Assembly: GCF_001302565.1 (NCBI RefSeq)
Contig: NZ_CP012750.1
Coordinates: 3,534,001-3,598,000 of the forward strand
Reading direction: 5' to 3'
Origin: Glutamicibacter halophytocola
Lineage (GTDB): Bacteria; Actinomycetota; Actinomycetes; Actinomycetales; Micrococcaceae
Length of the DNA stretch: 64,000 nucleotides
Of the stretch, positions 8,070-17,748 are shown piece after piece. The number at the start of each line of letters is the position of its first letter. Position 1 is the first letter of the stretch. The notes beneath the pieces are model-generated. The model was not told the origin of the DNA. It did not search any database and saw nothing but the letters and a program-made list of their open reading frames with translations. A program made the position numbers and the translations under genes.

Positions 8070-9230
8070 CTAGTTCTCGGCGTCGGCTGGTTTCCGCCAG
8101 ACGAGAACGATGACGGCCCCCACCAAGATGATCGAGGTAAGCGCGAAAGGCACCGGAATTAATGGATCGATGAGGACGAGGATGCCAGCCAATGGCAGAA
8201 CCGTATTCACAATCCGATCGGCTTGCGGTCGAATGGCCAACACCCAGATCCCGAGCACGAAGGCAGCCAGCGGAACCGTGAAGGCCAATGAGGCCCACGG
8301 TTGGTGCAGGTCGCTATGCCCGGTCAGTACATCGATCTCCACTTCGATGCCAGCCGAAAACGCGCCGGCCGCGGCGAAGATGATGTAGTGCCCGTAGCCG
8401 TATGCCAGCGAGCGGCCGAACCCTTGAATGGCGTGGTGGTGCGGGGGCCAGAAATAGATCCACCACAGTGCTGCGGTCGCTATTAGTGTCAGGGCAGCGA
8501 GTGAGATCAACGGTGCCAAGTCATCGGATGCGTGGAGAGCCTCGATGATCGCATTCGCTGATGCCAGCAGGCTCTCCCCCAGCAAGATCAGGGCAAACAG
8601 ACCATATCGTTCGGTGATGTGGTGCGGATGCCACGGCGTCGTGCCCCTCCGCTCGGCGATGACCGGCACCGCGAGCTCCGCGGCGACGAGCACCACTAGC
8701 GCGAGGAAGAACATCGATTCCGTCAATAGCAAGGAAGCCAACCAGAGGACCTGAACTAGGGTGATGCCTCCGGCATAGATCAGGGTCGCCTGACGTGCCT
8801 GCCCAGCGGAACGCGAGGCACGCAGCCACTGCGCCACCAACGCCAGTCTCATGAGTATGTAGGCAAGGATCAGCACAGAAAAGTCGTGTTCCTCGAACAC
8901 TGGTCCGATACCGGAGGCAAGCACGAGTACGCCACCCATCTGCACGATGGTCAGGACTCGATAAAGCCAATCGTCGGTGTCGAACGAGGTGGCGAACCAG
9001 GTGAAGTTCATCCAGGCCCACCAGATCCCGAAGAACACGAGCGCGTAGTTCACGATTCCATCTAGGACGTGCCCCTCGGTCAATGCGTGGTGGAGGTTCA
9101 CTGCCGCGACGCTCACCGCCACAACAAATACAAGATCGAAGAACAATTCCAGCGTGGACGCGGTGCGGCCCTGCTCGCCAGGATCGCGCGGAAGCATGGG
9201 CGAGAGCCGGAAGCGGGAAATGGACGTCAT
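8070..9230 (-). CDS. Low-temperature requirement protein A (LtrA) family membrane protein
   Basis: A 386-residue integral membrane protein of the LtrA family. The diagnostic N-terminal segment TLELFFDLVFVVAVSVAA is at about residues 26-43, followed by IWWAWMNFTWFATSFDTDDW. About ten hydrophobic helices follow. The family name comes from growth of Listeria at low temperature; the molecular activity is unknown. It stands alone between sulP and the divergent MmyB-type regulator. Confidence 0.88.
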   Translation of the reverse strand: MTSISRFRLSPMLPRDPGEQGRTASTLELFFDLVFVVAVSVAAVNLHHALTEGHVLDGIVNYALVFFGIWWAWMNFTWFATSFDTDDWLYRVLTIVQMGGVLVLASGIGPVFEEHDFSVLILAYILMRLALVAQWLRASRSAGQARQATLIYAGGITLVQVLWLASLLLTESMFFLALVVLVAAELAVPVIAERRGTTPWHPHHITERYGLFALILLGESLLASANAIIEALHASDDLAPLISLAALTLIATAALWWIYFWPPHHHAIQGFGRSLAYGYGHYIIFAAAGAFSAGIEVEIDVLTGHSDLHQPWASLAFTVPLAAFVLGIWVLAIRPQADRIVNTVLPLAGILVLIDPLIPVPFALTSIILVGAVIVLVWRKPADAEN

Positions 9231-9447
9231 GATCTGCTCTTCCTTGCGGGCTTGATGTGAATCGCCACTTTACAATGCTCGCATCAGTGCATGGACAGTG
9301 CGCCTTGGCGGTGTCGGCGGTCCGAGTGAAAAGCCATCGAACACACGAGCGCTGTCGATCCTACCGGATGGCTGCCACTGATCATCACTGTTTGGGGTGG
9401 GCTGCTAGCCCCTGTCTCATGCTGGTTCATTTGCCTAATCTAGTGGA

Positions 9448-10350
9448 ATGGATGTTTCTAAACAGGTCCGGGAATTCTTGATGACCCGGCGAGCCAAGAT
9501 CTCTCCCGAGGACGCCGGATTGCCATCCGGTAGTGGGAACCGGCGCGTCAAAGGGCTTCGTCGTGAAGAGGTCGCTGTGCTGGCCGGGGTCAGCACCGAG
9601 TACTACGCACAGATTGAACGCGGAGACATCGGACGAGCTTCAGAAGAGATTCTTCACGCCCTCGCCACAGCCCTGCGCTTGGATGATATTGAACGTCAGC
9701 ACTTGCTGGACCTTTCCCACGCGGCAGGGCCCCGTGTTCGCCGACCGCAACAGGCAGTACGAGTCCATGCGAATGTGCAACAGATGATGGACGCCATGCC
9801 AGGTATTCCTGCATCGATACACAATGGCCGATTGGATCTTGTTGCGGCCAATCCGCTAGGCCGTGCACTGTATGCCAATATCTACGACCGCTATAACGGG
9901 CCGGATGTTCCCAACTTGGCTAGCTATGTGTTCCTCGACGAGCACAGCCAGACAATGTTTCCAGACTGGAACGCAGTGGCCGAGGACGCTGTTGCCACCT
10001 TGCAGGCCCATTCAGCGCGGCAATCAAGGAACAAATCCTTTGCGCAACTCATCGGGCAGCTGTCGGTTCAAAGCTCCGTGTTTCGCAATTTGTGGGCAAC
10101 GCATAACGTATCGTCCCACTTGCGCGGCAAGAAACGCATCCATCACCCGGCAGTCGGTGAACTGGACTTGAAATATGAAGCTCTCGCCCTTCCCGGTGCT
10201 GCAGGCCTGCAAATGATCACGTTCCTTCCCGAACCAGGATCATCAACCGATGATGCTCTGCGATTGCTAGGCAGCCTCATAGCTCCTGACACCGGAACCG
10301 ATGAGATCGCGACAAACAATGATCCTTCCAATCACGAGGCTTCAGGCTAG
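9448..10350 (+). CDS. XRE-type helix-turn-helix regulator with MmyB-like ligand domain
   Basis: 300 residues. The N-terminal helix-turn-helix includes VKGLRREEVAVLAGVSTEYYAQIERG (about 34-59). The C-terminal half matches the MmyB-like ligand-binding domain, with LVAANPLGRALY near residue 131. Such regulators are common in actinobacteria and often control an adjacent short-chain dehydrogenase or hydrolase. Here a hydrolase and an NmrA-like reductase follow on the same strand, so they are its probable targets. The inducer is unknown. Confidence 0.88.
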   Translation: MDVSKQVREFLMTRRAKISPEDAGLPSGSGNRRVKGLRREEVAVLAGVSTEYYAQIERGDIGRASEEILHALATALRLDDIERQHLLDLSHAAGPRVRRPQQAVRVHANVQQMMDAMPGIPASIHNGRLDLVAANPLGRALYANIYDRYNGPDVPNLASYVFLDEHSQTMFPDWNAVAEDAVATLQAHSARQSRNKSFAQLIGQLSVQSSVFRNLWATHNVSSHLRGKKRIHHPAVGELDLKYEALALPGAAGLQMITFLPEPGSSTDDALRLLGSLIAPDTGTDEIATNNDPSNHEASG

Positions 10351-10509
10351 CGGACCGCTCACGAAGGGTGGGCTGACAGCACATTCCTCAATGGTTTGGC
10401 GACGCATAACGTTGATCTTGTTGGCGTTCATTCAGTCAGCCGACACGGTCGAATCATGCGGACATCAGCAGGTGCGGCCCCTTCAGAATCCTCTACCAAG
10501 GAAGAAACC

Positions 10510-11448
10510 ATGTCGAACATCGAACACGTCAAGATCCGCCACCGTGGCATGTACTGGGACATTGCAGCGGACATCTACTTCCCGCCAAACTTCGACGATT
10601 CAAAGAAGTATCCAACCATCGTGGTGGCCCATCCCATCGGCTCGTGCAAGGAGCAGACCTCCGGGGAAATCTACTCGGCACAGCTGGCCGAGCAGGGATT
10701 CGTCACGCTCGCCTTCGATGCCTCCTTCCAGGGCGAATCCGGAGGCGAACCACGCTCCACTGAGGACCCGACTTTGCGCGTCGAAGACTTCCGCCACGTC
10801 GCCGACTACCTTGTCACCCTGCCCTACGTGGATGCAGAACGCATCGGTTTGATCGGCATGTGCGGTGGCGGCGGCTACGCTATCAACGCTGTCATGACCG
10901 AACGTCGCTATAAAGCCGTCGCCACCATTACTGGCGCAAACTATGGCCGCGTCCTGCGCGAAGCCGAAGGCTCGGTCCATGCGGTCATCGCGAAGCTGGA
11001 ACAAATCGGTGCCCAGCGCACAGCGGAAGCACGTGGCGAAGACTACCTCGTCGATCCAGGTCTGCCTTCCTCGTTGGAAGAGGCCGCAGAATGGGGCATC
11101 ACCGACGTGGATATCCTCGGCGCCACCGAGTACTACAAGACTGACCGCGGCGCCAAGCCTAACGGCGTGAACCTCACGCTGCGCTCCCGGCAGAGCGTCG
11201 CCTACGGATGGGATGCCTTCCACCTGGCTGAGGAGCTGCTCACCCAGCCGCTGATGGTCATCGTAGGTGACATCCCTGGCGGATTCGGGGCCTACCGCGA
11301 TGGCCACGAAATCATCCGCCGCGCACGCTCGGAAAAGAAGGAACTGGTCGTCATCAAGGATTGGTCGCACTATGACCTCTACGACAAGGACGAGCCAGTT
11401 GCCCAGGCGATGGCCAAGCTCACCCCGTTCTTCACCAATAACCTCTGA
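10510..11448 (+). CDS. Alpha/beta hydrolase, dienelactone-hydrolase-like
   Basis: A 312-residue alpha/beta hydrolase. The nucleophile elbow reads GMCGGGG, placing Cys118 where most hydrolases have serine; Cys is typical of the dienelactone hydrolase branch. A likely catalytic histidine is in DWSHYDLYD near the C-terminus. The ATG at 10510 is preceded by AAGGAAG; the frame is open further upstream without family support. It lies 54 bases before an NmrA-like reductase gene and follows the MmyB-type regulator. The substrate cannot be read from sequence. Confidence 0.82.
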   Translation: MSNIEHVKIRHRGMYWDIAADIYFPPNFDDSKKYPTIVVAHPIGSCKEQTSGEIYSAQLAEQGFVTLAFDASFQGESGGEPRSTEDPTLRVEDFRHVADYLVTLPYVDAERIGLIGMCGGGGYAINAVMTERRYKAVATITGANYGRVLREAEGSVHAVIAKLEQIGAQRTAEARGEDYLVDPGLPSSLEEAAEWGITDVDILGATEYYKTDRGAKPNGVNLTLRSRQSVAYGWDAFHLAEELLTQPLMVIVGDIPGGFGAYRDGHEIIRRARSEKKELVVIKDWSHYDLYDKDEPVAQAMAKLTPFFTNNL

Positions 11449-11502
11449 CCCCGACGGCTGCAGGCCATCAAGCTCAGTCAATACTTCGAAAAGGAAAATT
11501 CC

Positions 11503-12132
11503 ATGACCAGAGTCCTTATTCTCGGAGCCTCCGGACAGATCGCATCCTGGGCCATCGACATGCTCGCCCAGCAGGGTGCTGAACTGACCCTGTTCGCCCG
11601 CAATAAGAACCGCATTGCCAACATTCCAGCGGGCTCTATCGTGATCGAAGGCAGTGCAGATGACAGCACCGCACTTCGTCGGGCGGTACAGGGCCAAGAC
11701 GTGGTCTACGCTAACCTTGCCGGTAACATCGACGATCAGGCCAAGGCCGTGGTTGAGGCGATGGAAGCCGAAGGCGTCAAGCGCCTGATTTTCGTCACCG
11801 CCTTGGGGATCTACCAGGAAGTCCCTGGCGAGTTCGGCCGCTGGAACCGCAGCACCATCGGGGCGGCGACCCTGGACACCTATGCCACCGCTTCGGACAT
11901 CGTCGAAGCTTCAACACTGGACTATACCGTTCTGCGTCCGGCCTGGCTTTCGGATGCCGATGAGGTGTCCTACGAGACCACCGCACGAGACGAGCCGTTC
12001 AAGGGGACCACGGTGTCCCGAAAGTCTGTCGCCGCTCTCGTTGCCGATCTGGTGGCTAACCCCCAGAATCATGTGCGCGAGAACTTGGGAGTGAACAAGC
12101 CCGGCACCGATGGCGAACAACTGGTCTGGTAG
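11503..12132 (+). CDS. NAD(P)-binding NmrA/SDR-like oxidoreductase
   Basis: A 209-residue atypical short-chain dehydrogenase. The Rossmann motif is GASGQIASWAI at residues 8-18, with FARNKNR just downstream as in NADP-binding members. The segment VKRLIFVTALGIYQEVPGEF is typical of NmrA-like proteins, many of which are redox sensors or quinone reductases. GGAAAA precedes the ATG. It is probably co-transcribed with the preceding hydrolase under the MmyB-type regulator. Confidence 0.82.
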   Translation: MTRVLILGASGQIASWAIDMLAQQGAELTLFARNKNRIANIPAGSIVIEGSADDSTALRRAVQGQDVVYANLAGNIDDQAKAVVEAMEAEGVKRLIFVTALGIYQEVPGEFGRWNRSTIGAATLDTYATASDIVEASTLDYTVLRPAWLSDADEVSYETTARDEPFKGTTVSRKSVAALVADLVANPQNHVRENLGVNKPGTDGEQLVW

Positions 12133-12480
12133 ATCGCATCACCAGTTTCTAGGCTCCTGGCCTGGCAAAATGTGATTGGCAAAGCAAAAAGTCCGCGCCA
12201 GTCCAATGGCCGCTGGAAAGTTCCCAAGTTTTAGTTGGCCAGGGGGCTGGCTCGCGCACCAACCACAGGAACAATGTTCACCTGCTGATGCTGATCCTTG
12301 GCTGGTAGCAGTACGCCTGGCACCTGCCCCAGAGTTCACTGCAGCGCAGCCAGGGAACCGCGCCCATTCCCATTCATTGACATATGCGTAGGATCTTCCT
12401 TTCCCACGTGCCACAATCCGAAGAGGATAGTAGCGCCGGGCACCAGTTGGCGCGTCCCGGGCAAGGAGGAAACGGCGGCG
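12133..12480. other. Intergenic region upstream of the MFS gene
   Basis: About 350 bases with no supported gene. Frames overlapping it are extensions of the MFS frame or antisense. A good ribosome site, AGGAGG, at 12465-12470 marks the start of the MFS gene. Confidence 0.45.
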
Positions 12481-13710
12481 GTGCAAATGAAAATGGGGCA
12501 GGCCCAGCAGCGGACCAACACAGCCTGGATCATCATCGTGGCCTGCGGTGTCGTGGCTGGGCTGCATATCTGGAAGCTCGCCCCTGCATTGACCGTGATC
12601 CAGGACGAGCTGGGCTTCTCGCTGATCTTCTCCGGCGTATTGCTCGGAGTGGTGCAAGTTGCCGGCATGGTCGGCGGCCTGGCGGTCTCGCTGCTCGCCG
12701 AAGTGATCTCGCAACGCCGTACGCTGATTCTCGGCCTGCTCCTGCTGGTTGCCGGCAGCGCGCTGGGGGCCTTCGCTCCCAGCGCCGAATTGCTGCTGGC
12801 CACCCGCGCCCTGGAAGGCGCCGGCGTCATCATGGCCACCGTCATGGGGCCGGGACTGGTCCGGCTTCATGCCCCCGCCAAGAACTTGAACATGGCCGTG
12901 GGCTGGTGGGCCGCCTACATGGGCATGGCCACTTTCCTCGGTGTCTTCTGCACCGCGCTGGCCCTGCAGCACATGCCGTGGCACCTGTGGTGGGCCATCC
13001 TCGCGGCCATCACGTTGCTGCCCATTCCGCTGATCCTGAAGTTCGTCGCCGCGGACCGCCCCTCGAGGCCGGCAGCCCTGCGCGAGGCCGCCCGGCGCAT
13101 CGCCATCACCGCCCGTTCCGGACGCGTGTGGATCTCAGGATTGATTTTTGGCTGCTATACGGTGCAATGGATGGCCGTCGTGGGGTTCCTGCCCACAATC
13201 TATGAGGATTTTGGCCTATCACCGGTGGCCGGTGGTTTGGCTTCTGCCGTGGTGGGTGGACTGAACGCGGTCGGCGCCATCATCTGCGGCGGCCTGCTGC
13301 ACCGCGGGATCAACGGGCGAACCCTGCTCCTGGCCGGGTTCGCCTTGATGTCCCTGACGTCGATTCTGACCTTCGTTTTCGAATACCCGGCACAGCTGGT
13401 GTGGATCCAGATGCTCTGCGTGGGCTTGTTCTCGCTTGCCGGCGCGAGCATTCCCACCACCATGACCCGAGTCATCGTGGATCTGGCTCCTGCCGGAGGT
13501 TCGGCCCCGGCAGCCATGGGGCTGAGCCAGCAGATCTTCAACATCGGCAATTTCACCGGCCCGATGCTGCTGGCCTTCTTGGCCACGGTCAGCGGCGGGT
13601 GGAAGACCACCTGGATCCTGACCGTGGGCTTCGCACTGCTCGGAGCGCTGTTGGCCATGGTGCTGTCGCGCAAGAATTCGCCGTTCCAGACCACCACACC
13701 CGCCCGCTAG
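12481..13710 (+). CDS. MFS transporter, CynX/NimT-like
   Basis: A 409-residue transporter with about twelve helices. Family cues are the first helix IIIVACGVVAGLHIWKLAPALTVIQDELGFS and a basic loop after helix 2 (EVISQRRTLILG). This resembles the cyanate/nitroimidazole (CynX/NimT) branch. I set the start at the GTG at 12481, ten bases after AGGAGG; the in-frame ATG codons at 12487 and 12493 are too far from that site. Its cargo is unknown and no neighbouring gene points to one. Confidence 0.82.
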   Translation: MQMKMGQAQQRTNTAWIIIVACGVVAGLHIWKLAPALTVIQDELGFSLIFSGVLLGVVQVAGMVGGLAVSLLAEVISQRRTLILGLLLLVAGSALGAFAPSAELLLATRALEGAGVIMATVMGPGLVRLHAPAKNLNMAVGWWAAYMGMATFLGVFCTALALQHMPWHLWWAILAAITLLPIPLILKFVAADRPSRPAALREAARRIAITARSGRVWISGLIFGCYTVQWMAVVGFLPTIYEDFGLSPVAGGLASAVVGGLNAVGAIICGGLLHRGINGRTLLLAGFALMSLTSILTFVFEYPAQLVWIQMLCVGLFSLAGASIPTTMTRVIVDLAPAGGSAPAAMGLSQQIFNIGNFTGPMLLAFLATVSGGWKTTWILTVGFALLGALLAMVLSRKNSPFQTTTPAR

Positions 13711-13731
13711 CAGCCTTGGGGCCGGCCGCCG

Positions 13732-14064
13732 CTATCTGCTGGCCGGCGGCTCGATGCCCAGCTGCTGGGCAATGCGATGCAAGTGCCCGGTGGTGACGGC
13801 ATTGAGCCGGATTTCCGTGTCTTCGGCCATCGCTTCGGGCGACGGAGCGCTCTCCCCCGGCGCACGGATCGCACGTGCCCCGGGCTCCAGCTCGGAGCTC
13901 TTGACATGGGCAATGAATTCTTCGACCTGTGCCGTGTAGTCATCCAGGTCGCGCAGCTGGGCGACATCCAAGGCGATGATCAGCGTCCCTTGGGCTTCTT
14001 CGCTCTGCCGGCCTGATACCGTATCTGAACCGGTGAGCGCTGCCCGCAGGACATTGATCGTCAA
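13732..14064 (-). pseudogene. C-terminal remnant of an Ldh_2 family malate/L-lactate dehydrogenase
   Basis: About 110 codons resemble the C-terminal third of Ldh_2 enzymes (NAD(P)-dependent malate, lactate or ureidoglycolate dehydrogenases). INVLRAALTG corresponds to the family's conserved leucine/glycine-rich 'VLxGxLTG' segment. IIALD followed by IRAPGE matches the substrate-binding tail. The remaining ~240 residues, including the active site, are absent, because the frame runs straight into the end of the GDPD gene four bases away. It is therefore a truncated remnant; a TTG at 14064 could still start a short peptide. Confidence 0.65.
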
Positions 14065-14068
14065 GGGC

Positions 14069-15973
14069 TTAGCGGAAGAGATCCAGGTATGCCAGCGCAT
14101 AGCCCACACGGTAATCCGAGGCGGGGTTCGTGGCCACCATCTGCCGGTCATTGATCGCCATTTCGACGCTGTCGGTGACAATTCCGTCCACCGGCAGGCT
14201 CAATAATTCGCGAATCGTGGACTCGTCATTAACCGTCCAGACGTACACGTCTTGGCCCTGCTCATGGGCTTGGTCCAAGAGCTCGGGACGGAACGAGGCT
14301 TGCTCCAGCGTGTAGAAATCGCAGTTCACCCGTGGCAGCTTGCCCACGCTCATGGCCACGGTCAGCCCGACGCGCAGCTCCGGACGGGCGCGCTTGATCC
14401 CCTTGACCGCCGCTGGGCTCAACGAATGATAGATGTTCTTCGTCGTGGTTCCCGTTGCGTCGACGTCTTCGAGGAAACTGCGCAGATATCCCTTGGATTC
14501 GTGCCCGGTGACCTTGAGCTCCACCAGCACCGGAATCCCGAGTTCATCGGCATGCTCAAGGTATTCCTGCATGGTGGGAATATGGTCGGAGAATCCGCCT
14601 TCGCGTACCCTCACCTTCCGGACTTCTGCCAGGGTCATCTCATAGATATTCCTATTAACCCCGGAAACCATTAGCAAGTTGGTGTCATGGCTGGCGACAA
14701 AGTGGCCGTCCTTCGTCTGCTGGAAATCTGCTTCAACGTAGTCCGCATGATGTTCAGCCGCCGCATCCAGCGCGCCAAGGGTGTTTTCCACGCCACCGGC
14801 CGAATAGCCGCGGTGCGCAAGGATCAGGGTGTCTTCGGCACTGGATACAGTCTGGCCCAATGCCGGTGTCGCATAGAAGCCCCCCGCTACAGCCAGGCCA
14901 AACGCGACCGTTCCCGCCGTTGCCCGTGCAGCACGTGCCTGCACGGTTTGGCGCTGGCTGCTGTGCACTTCAAATACCGAGGCGAGCCCCAGCCGGTCGC
15001 GGGTCAGGGCGACCAGGATTTGGAGTGCGACCACGGTCGCGGCGCCGATAATCATGAATCCCAGCGTGTGGCCCAGCCCGATGCACAAGCTCGAAACCAA
15101 TGCAGAGCTTTGCCCGCTGGCAAGGTTCGAAGCATGATCGGAAACCCAGACCAGGAATTCCACCAGGAAGGAGGCGACCAGCGCTGCCACCCCTAGGGGC
15201 AGTCCAACCAGAGCCAGGTACCTGAAGAAGTTCTTATGCGTTGCGCGCAGGCTTCCACCCAGGGCAGCCAGCGATTTCTTCTCGCCGATCACCATCAGGG
15301 GCAAGGTCAGAATCAGGCGGAGGTTCACCCAGAGGATTGAGCCGATCAGCAGCACATAAATTGCCGTGCTGAGCGGAACCTTCAAATATTCACGGGTGAC
15401 GAAGGGAGGAATGCCCACGCCCTGAATCAGCACCGAGGACAGACCCAGGCCGCCTAGCGGCAAGGCCAGGAAGAAGTAGACCATCAGCAGTGGCGATGGA
15501 TAGCGCAGCAGCCTGCCAAGACAGGTCACGGTGTCCGCGAACATTTCGGCAAGATTGGGCGGGCGGCCGGACTGCTGCCGGTTGACCATGACGATCAGTG
15601 CCACGAACTGCAAGCTGACCGCGGCCAGGGCCAGGACGGCTATGGCAAGAAGCAGCAGCACCGAGATCGGCTGGCTCAAAAGCACGGTGTAGGTGCGATC
15701 GGTGACGTTTTCCAAATGGCTGGCTTCCAAAGCCAGGCCAAAGAGGTACCTGATGGCAGGCAAGACGCCCAGGCCGTTCACCAGCTGGATCACGCTGATC
15801 ACCAGGAGATAGCGGAATACCCGTGCATGGCTCAACCGCCAAATGCGATGCAGAAAGGAGGGGATTTCAGTGAACTTGGGAGCTCCTGGACCGGGTTGGG
15901 CCTGGATTCGAGCAGCATGGACTGGGCCAGTTGAACCACTATCCATTCCACTGCTCACAGTTGCATGTCCCAT
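14069..15973 (-). CDS. Membrane-anchored glycerophosphodiester phosphodiesterase
   Basis: 634 residues in two parts. Residues ~40-370 form a multi-helix membrane domain of the GDPD membrane type. From ~385 a GDPD catalytic TIM barrel follows: LAHRGYSAGGVENTLGAL, then VEADFQQTKDGHFVASHD, which carry the usual His, Arg, Glu, Asp and His residues. The enzyme would hydrolyse glycerophosphodiesters to glycerol 3-phosphate and an alcohol at the membrane. The barrel is complete to VDGIVTDSVEMA. The gene is alone; a dehydrogenase remnant lies just downstream. Confidence 0.9.
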   Translation of the reverse strand: MGHATVSSGMDSGSTGPVHAARIQAQPGPGAPKFTEIPSFLHRIWRLSHARVFRYLLVISVIQLVNGLGVLPAIRYLFGLALEASHLENVTDRTYTVLLSQPISVLLLLAIAVLALAAVSLQFVALIVMVNRQQSGRPPNLAEMFADTVTCLGRLLRYPSPLLMVYFFLALPLGGLGLSSVLIQGVGIPPFVTREYLKVPLSTAIYVLLIGSILWVNLRLILTLPLMVIGEKKSLAALGGSLRATHKNFFRYLALVGLPLGVAALVASFLVEFLVWVSDHASNLASGQSSALVSSLCIGLGHTLGFMIIGAATVVALQILVALTRDRLGLASVFEVHSSQRQTVQARAARATAGTVAFGLAVAGGFYATPALGQTVSSAEDTLILAHRGYSAGGVENTLGALDAAAEHHADYVEADFQQTKDGHFVASHDTNLLMVSGVNRNIYEMTLAEVRKVRVREGGFSDHIPTMQEYLEHADELGIPVLVELKVTGHESKGYLRSFLEDVDATGTTTKNIYHSLSPAAVKGIKRARPELRVGLTVAMSVGKLPRVNCDFYTLEQASFRPELLDQAHEQGQDVYVWTVNDESTIRELLSLPVDGIVTDSVEMAINDRQMVATNPASDYRVGYALAYLDLFR

Positions 15974-16137
15974 TTCCGTCGTGCGTATTGCCCAAGAAGG
16001 CTAACTGACATTCTATCGCGGCAGCTCTGTTCCGGCTGTGCAGGAGATCTCAGAAAGCCCGCCAAAATGCTGGAGTTCGCTGAACAACAGCTTGGAGCCG
16101 TCCCTCAGCCGAAGCGCCAAGAGGCGCAGGGATTCAG

Positions 16138-16611
16138 CTACTTCTCAAAGGCAGGAGTGGTGGCTTCGCACTGCACGCGCTCGCCCGGAGCACCGGTTTC
16201 TGCAGCGATTTCCTTGACTCCGTCCAGAAGAATTCGGCAGGTTGCGGTGCCGCCTTGAGCGGGTGTCGCCGCGATGGAGGCATCCTTTTGAGCTGTCACC
16301 ATGCTCTCTACCGACCAGATACTGCTCGCCTTCTTCTTTGCGTCGTCCGTTGTCGCCACGGAATCTTCTGTCACTTCGGTCGAGTCTTCGCCGCGCTTTT
16401 CGGCTTCAAGGTAGGACACGTCCTGCAGGCTGTCGCCCGAGCCTCCGGCAACGGTGACTTCATAGGTCACGGACCATGCGTCAGCGGTGGCTTTGTCCCA
16501 GGATTCGACGGCGCCGCATCCGCTCAGGGCGATCCCAAGTGCCAGGACGGCCGAGCTGATCGAGATGCGGGGGGCAGTGCGGGAATGGGATGACGTGGCG
16601 AAGCGGGTCAT
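16138..16611 (-). CDS. MmpS-like lipoprotein
   Basis: 157 residues with a lipoprotein signal: a basic N-terminus, a hydrophobic stretch, and the lipobox LSGC at about residues 29-32. The mature part has the MmpS-like pattern VTYEVTV, then VSYLEAE, and finally TCRILLDG and VQCEA, whose cysteines would form a disulfide. MmpS proteins accompany RND exporters in mycobacteria, but no MmpL gene is nearby, so its role is open. A run of acidic and Ser/Thr residues lies in the middle. Confidence 0.65.
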   Translation of the reverse strand: MTRFATSSHSRTAPRISISSAVLALGIALSGCGAVESWDKATADAWSVTYEVTVAGGSGDSLQDVSYLEAEKRGEDSTEVTEDSVATTDDAKKKASSIWSVESMVTAQKDASIAATPAQGGTATCRILLDGVKEIAAETGAPGERVQCEATTPAFEK

Positions 16612-16878
16612 GAAGGTCCTTTGCGAAGTTGACGGATCAGCAGTTGTCTACGTTCAACTCTAGAACCGCCGCCGCCATCCGGTGATGGCATTGAAGAATG
16701 ATCTTCGGCCCGGGCTCTCACACTCAGGGTGGAGAACTCGGATGCGCCACCGAGCCCGGCGAGCTCGGGACCATCCCGAACTTGGTCTTGAGCGCGTCAA
16801 CCTTGCCACTGATGATGGCGTTGCGTATCCAACGAGGAATCCTCTCGGCTCGGCAAGCAACCGGCCGGGCATGGTCAG

Positions 16879-17580
16879 CTAGCGGTTAAGCACAAAGGTG
16901 TTCAGGTCATCCAGGGTCTGCTGCATGTGCTGGTCCATGGCCTCGCGCGCGCTGGAGCTGTTGCGCTGCGACAGGGCCTGGAGGATTTGTTCGTGCTCGT
17001 GGATCGCGTGTTCCTGGATCTGCGGGAAGGCGCTGGTTTCGCGCCGGCGCGAGGAGAGCACTCGCCCCAAGGGCTCGAAGAGCGCGGAGACGAAGACATT
17101 GCCCGAGGCGTGCAGGATGATGTCGTGGAACCCCAGATCAGCATCCACGAATCGGTCCAGGTCTCCGGCCGCATGGGCCTCGCGCATGGTTTCGAGCAGC
17201 ACGCCCATTTGCTCAAGCTGCTCATCGGTGATTCGCGCCGCAGCCAATTCGCAGGCTCCGGTCTCCAGCATGCGGCGCAGTTCAATGAGCTGGACCGCGG
17301 CGGCGGCAGCCCCCACCCCAGCGGTGGTGGCACGAACCACGGCCTCCAGTGAATTCCACATGTTGATCGGATTCACGTAGGTTCCACGCCCGCGCTCAAT
17401 GCGAATGATGTTCTGGGCGGCCAAGGTCTTGATCGCTTCGCGCACCGTCATCCGGCTGACTTCCAGGGTGTCGCAGAGTTCCAATTCGCCCGGAATTGGC
17501 TGGTCAACCGATAGTTCTCCGCTGACGATGCGGTCAAGCACGCTATCGACGACCTGTACCACCAGTGATTTCCGCGCCAC
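16879..17580 (-). CDS. GntR family regulator (FadR/FCD type)
   Basis: About 233 residues. The N-terminal winged helix is clear (IPGELELCDTLEVSRMTVREAIKTLAAQNIIRIERGRGTYV). The C-terminal FCD domain has the metal-binding pattern ELRRMLE, DLGFHDIIL and HEHEQIL. I prefer the GTG at 17580, preceded by GGAGG, over the ATG at 17607. It is divergent from the otnK operon, whose leader holds a perfect palindrome, and is very likely its repressor, with a four-carbon sugar acid or its phosphate as candidate ligand. Confidence 0.88.
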   Translation of the reverse strand: MARKSLVVQVVDSVLDRIVSGELSVDQPIPGELELCDTLEVSRMTVREAIKTLAAQNIIRIERGRGTYVNPINMWNSLEAVVRATTAGVGAAAAAVQLIELRRMLETGACELAAARITDEQLEQMGVLLETMREAHAAGDLDRFVDADLGFHDIILHASGNVFVSALFEPLGRVLSSRRRETSAFPQIQEHAIHEHEQILQALSQRNSSSAREAMDQHMQQTLDDLNTFVLNR

Positions 17581-17686
17581 GATTCCTCCAGCTTTGGGAT
17601 GATCCATCCTCTTCGAGACCTGTCCAGTCTATGTCCCCAAAGGGCTTGCGGCGGACAGTGATCCATGCGACACTAATTTGCACAAC

Positions 17687-17701
17687 AGATGTCTGACATC
17701 T
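17687..17701. promoter_or_regulatory. Probable GntR operator of the tetronate operon
   Basis: A perfect palindrome, AGATGTC-T-GACATCT, lies just upstream of otnK and 107 bases from the divergent gntR start. FadR-subfamily GntR proteins bind dyads of this size. It overlaps an upstream ATG (17689), which argues for the downstream otnK start. Confidence 0.65.
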
Positions 17702-17748
17702 TACCTATGAAATTGATGGGTTGCCCAATGACGAAGGAGTCCTTGTTC

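Noticed and set aside
16660..16878. Minus-strand frame containing IPRWIRNAIISGKVDALKTKFG behind the GntR gene
   Set aside because: The codons look natural and it may be the tail of a lost gene, but there is no start and I cannot name a family.
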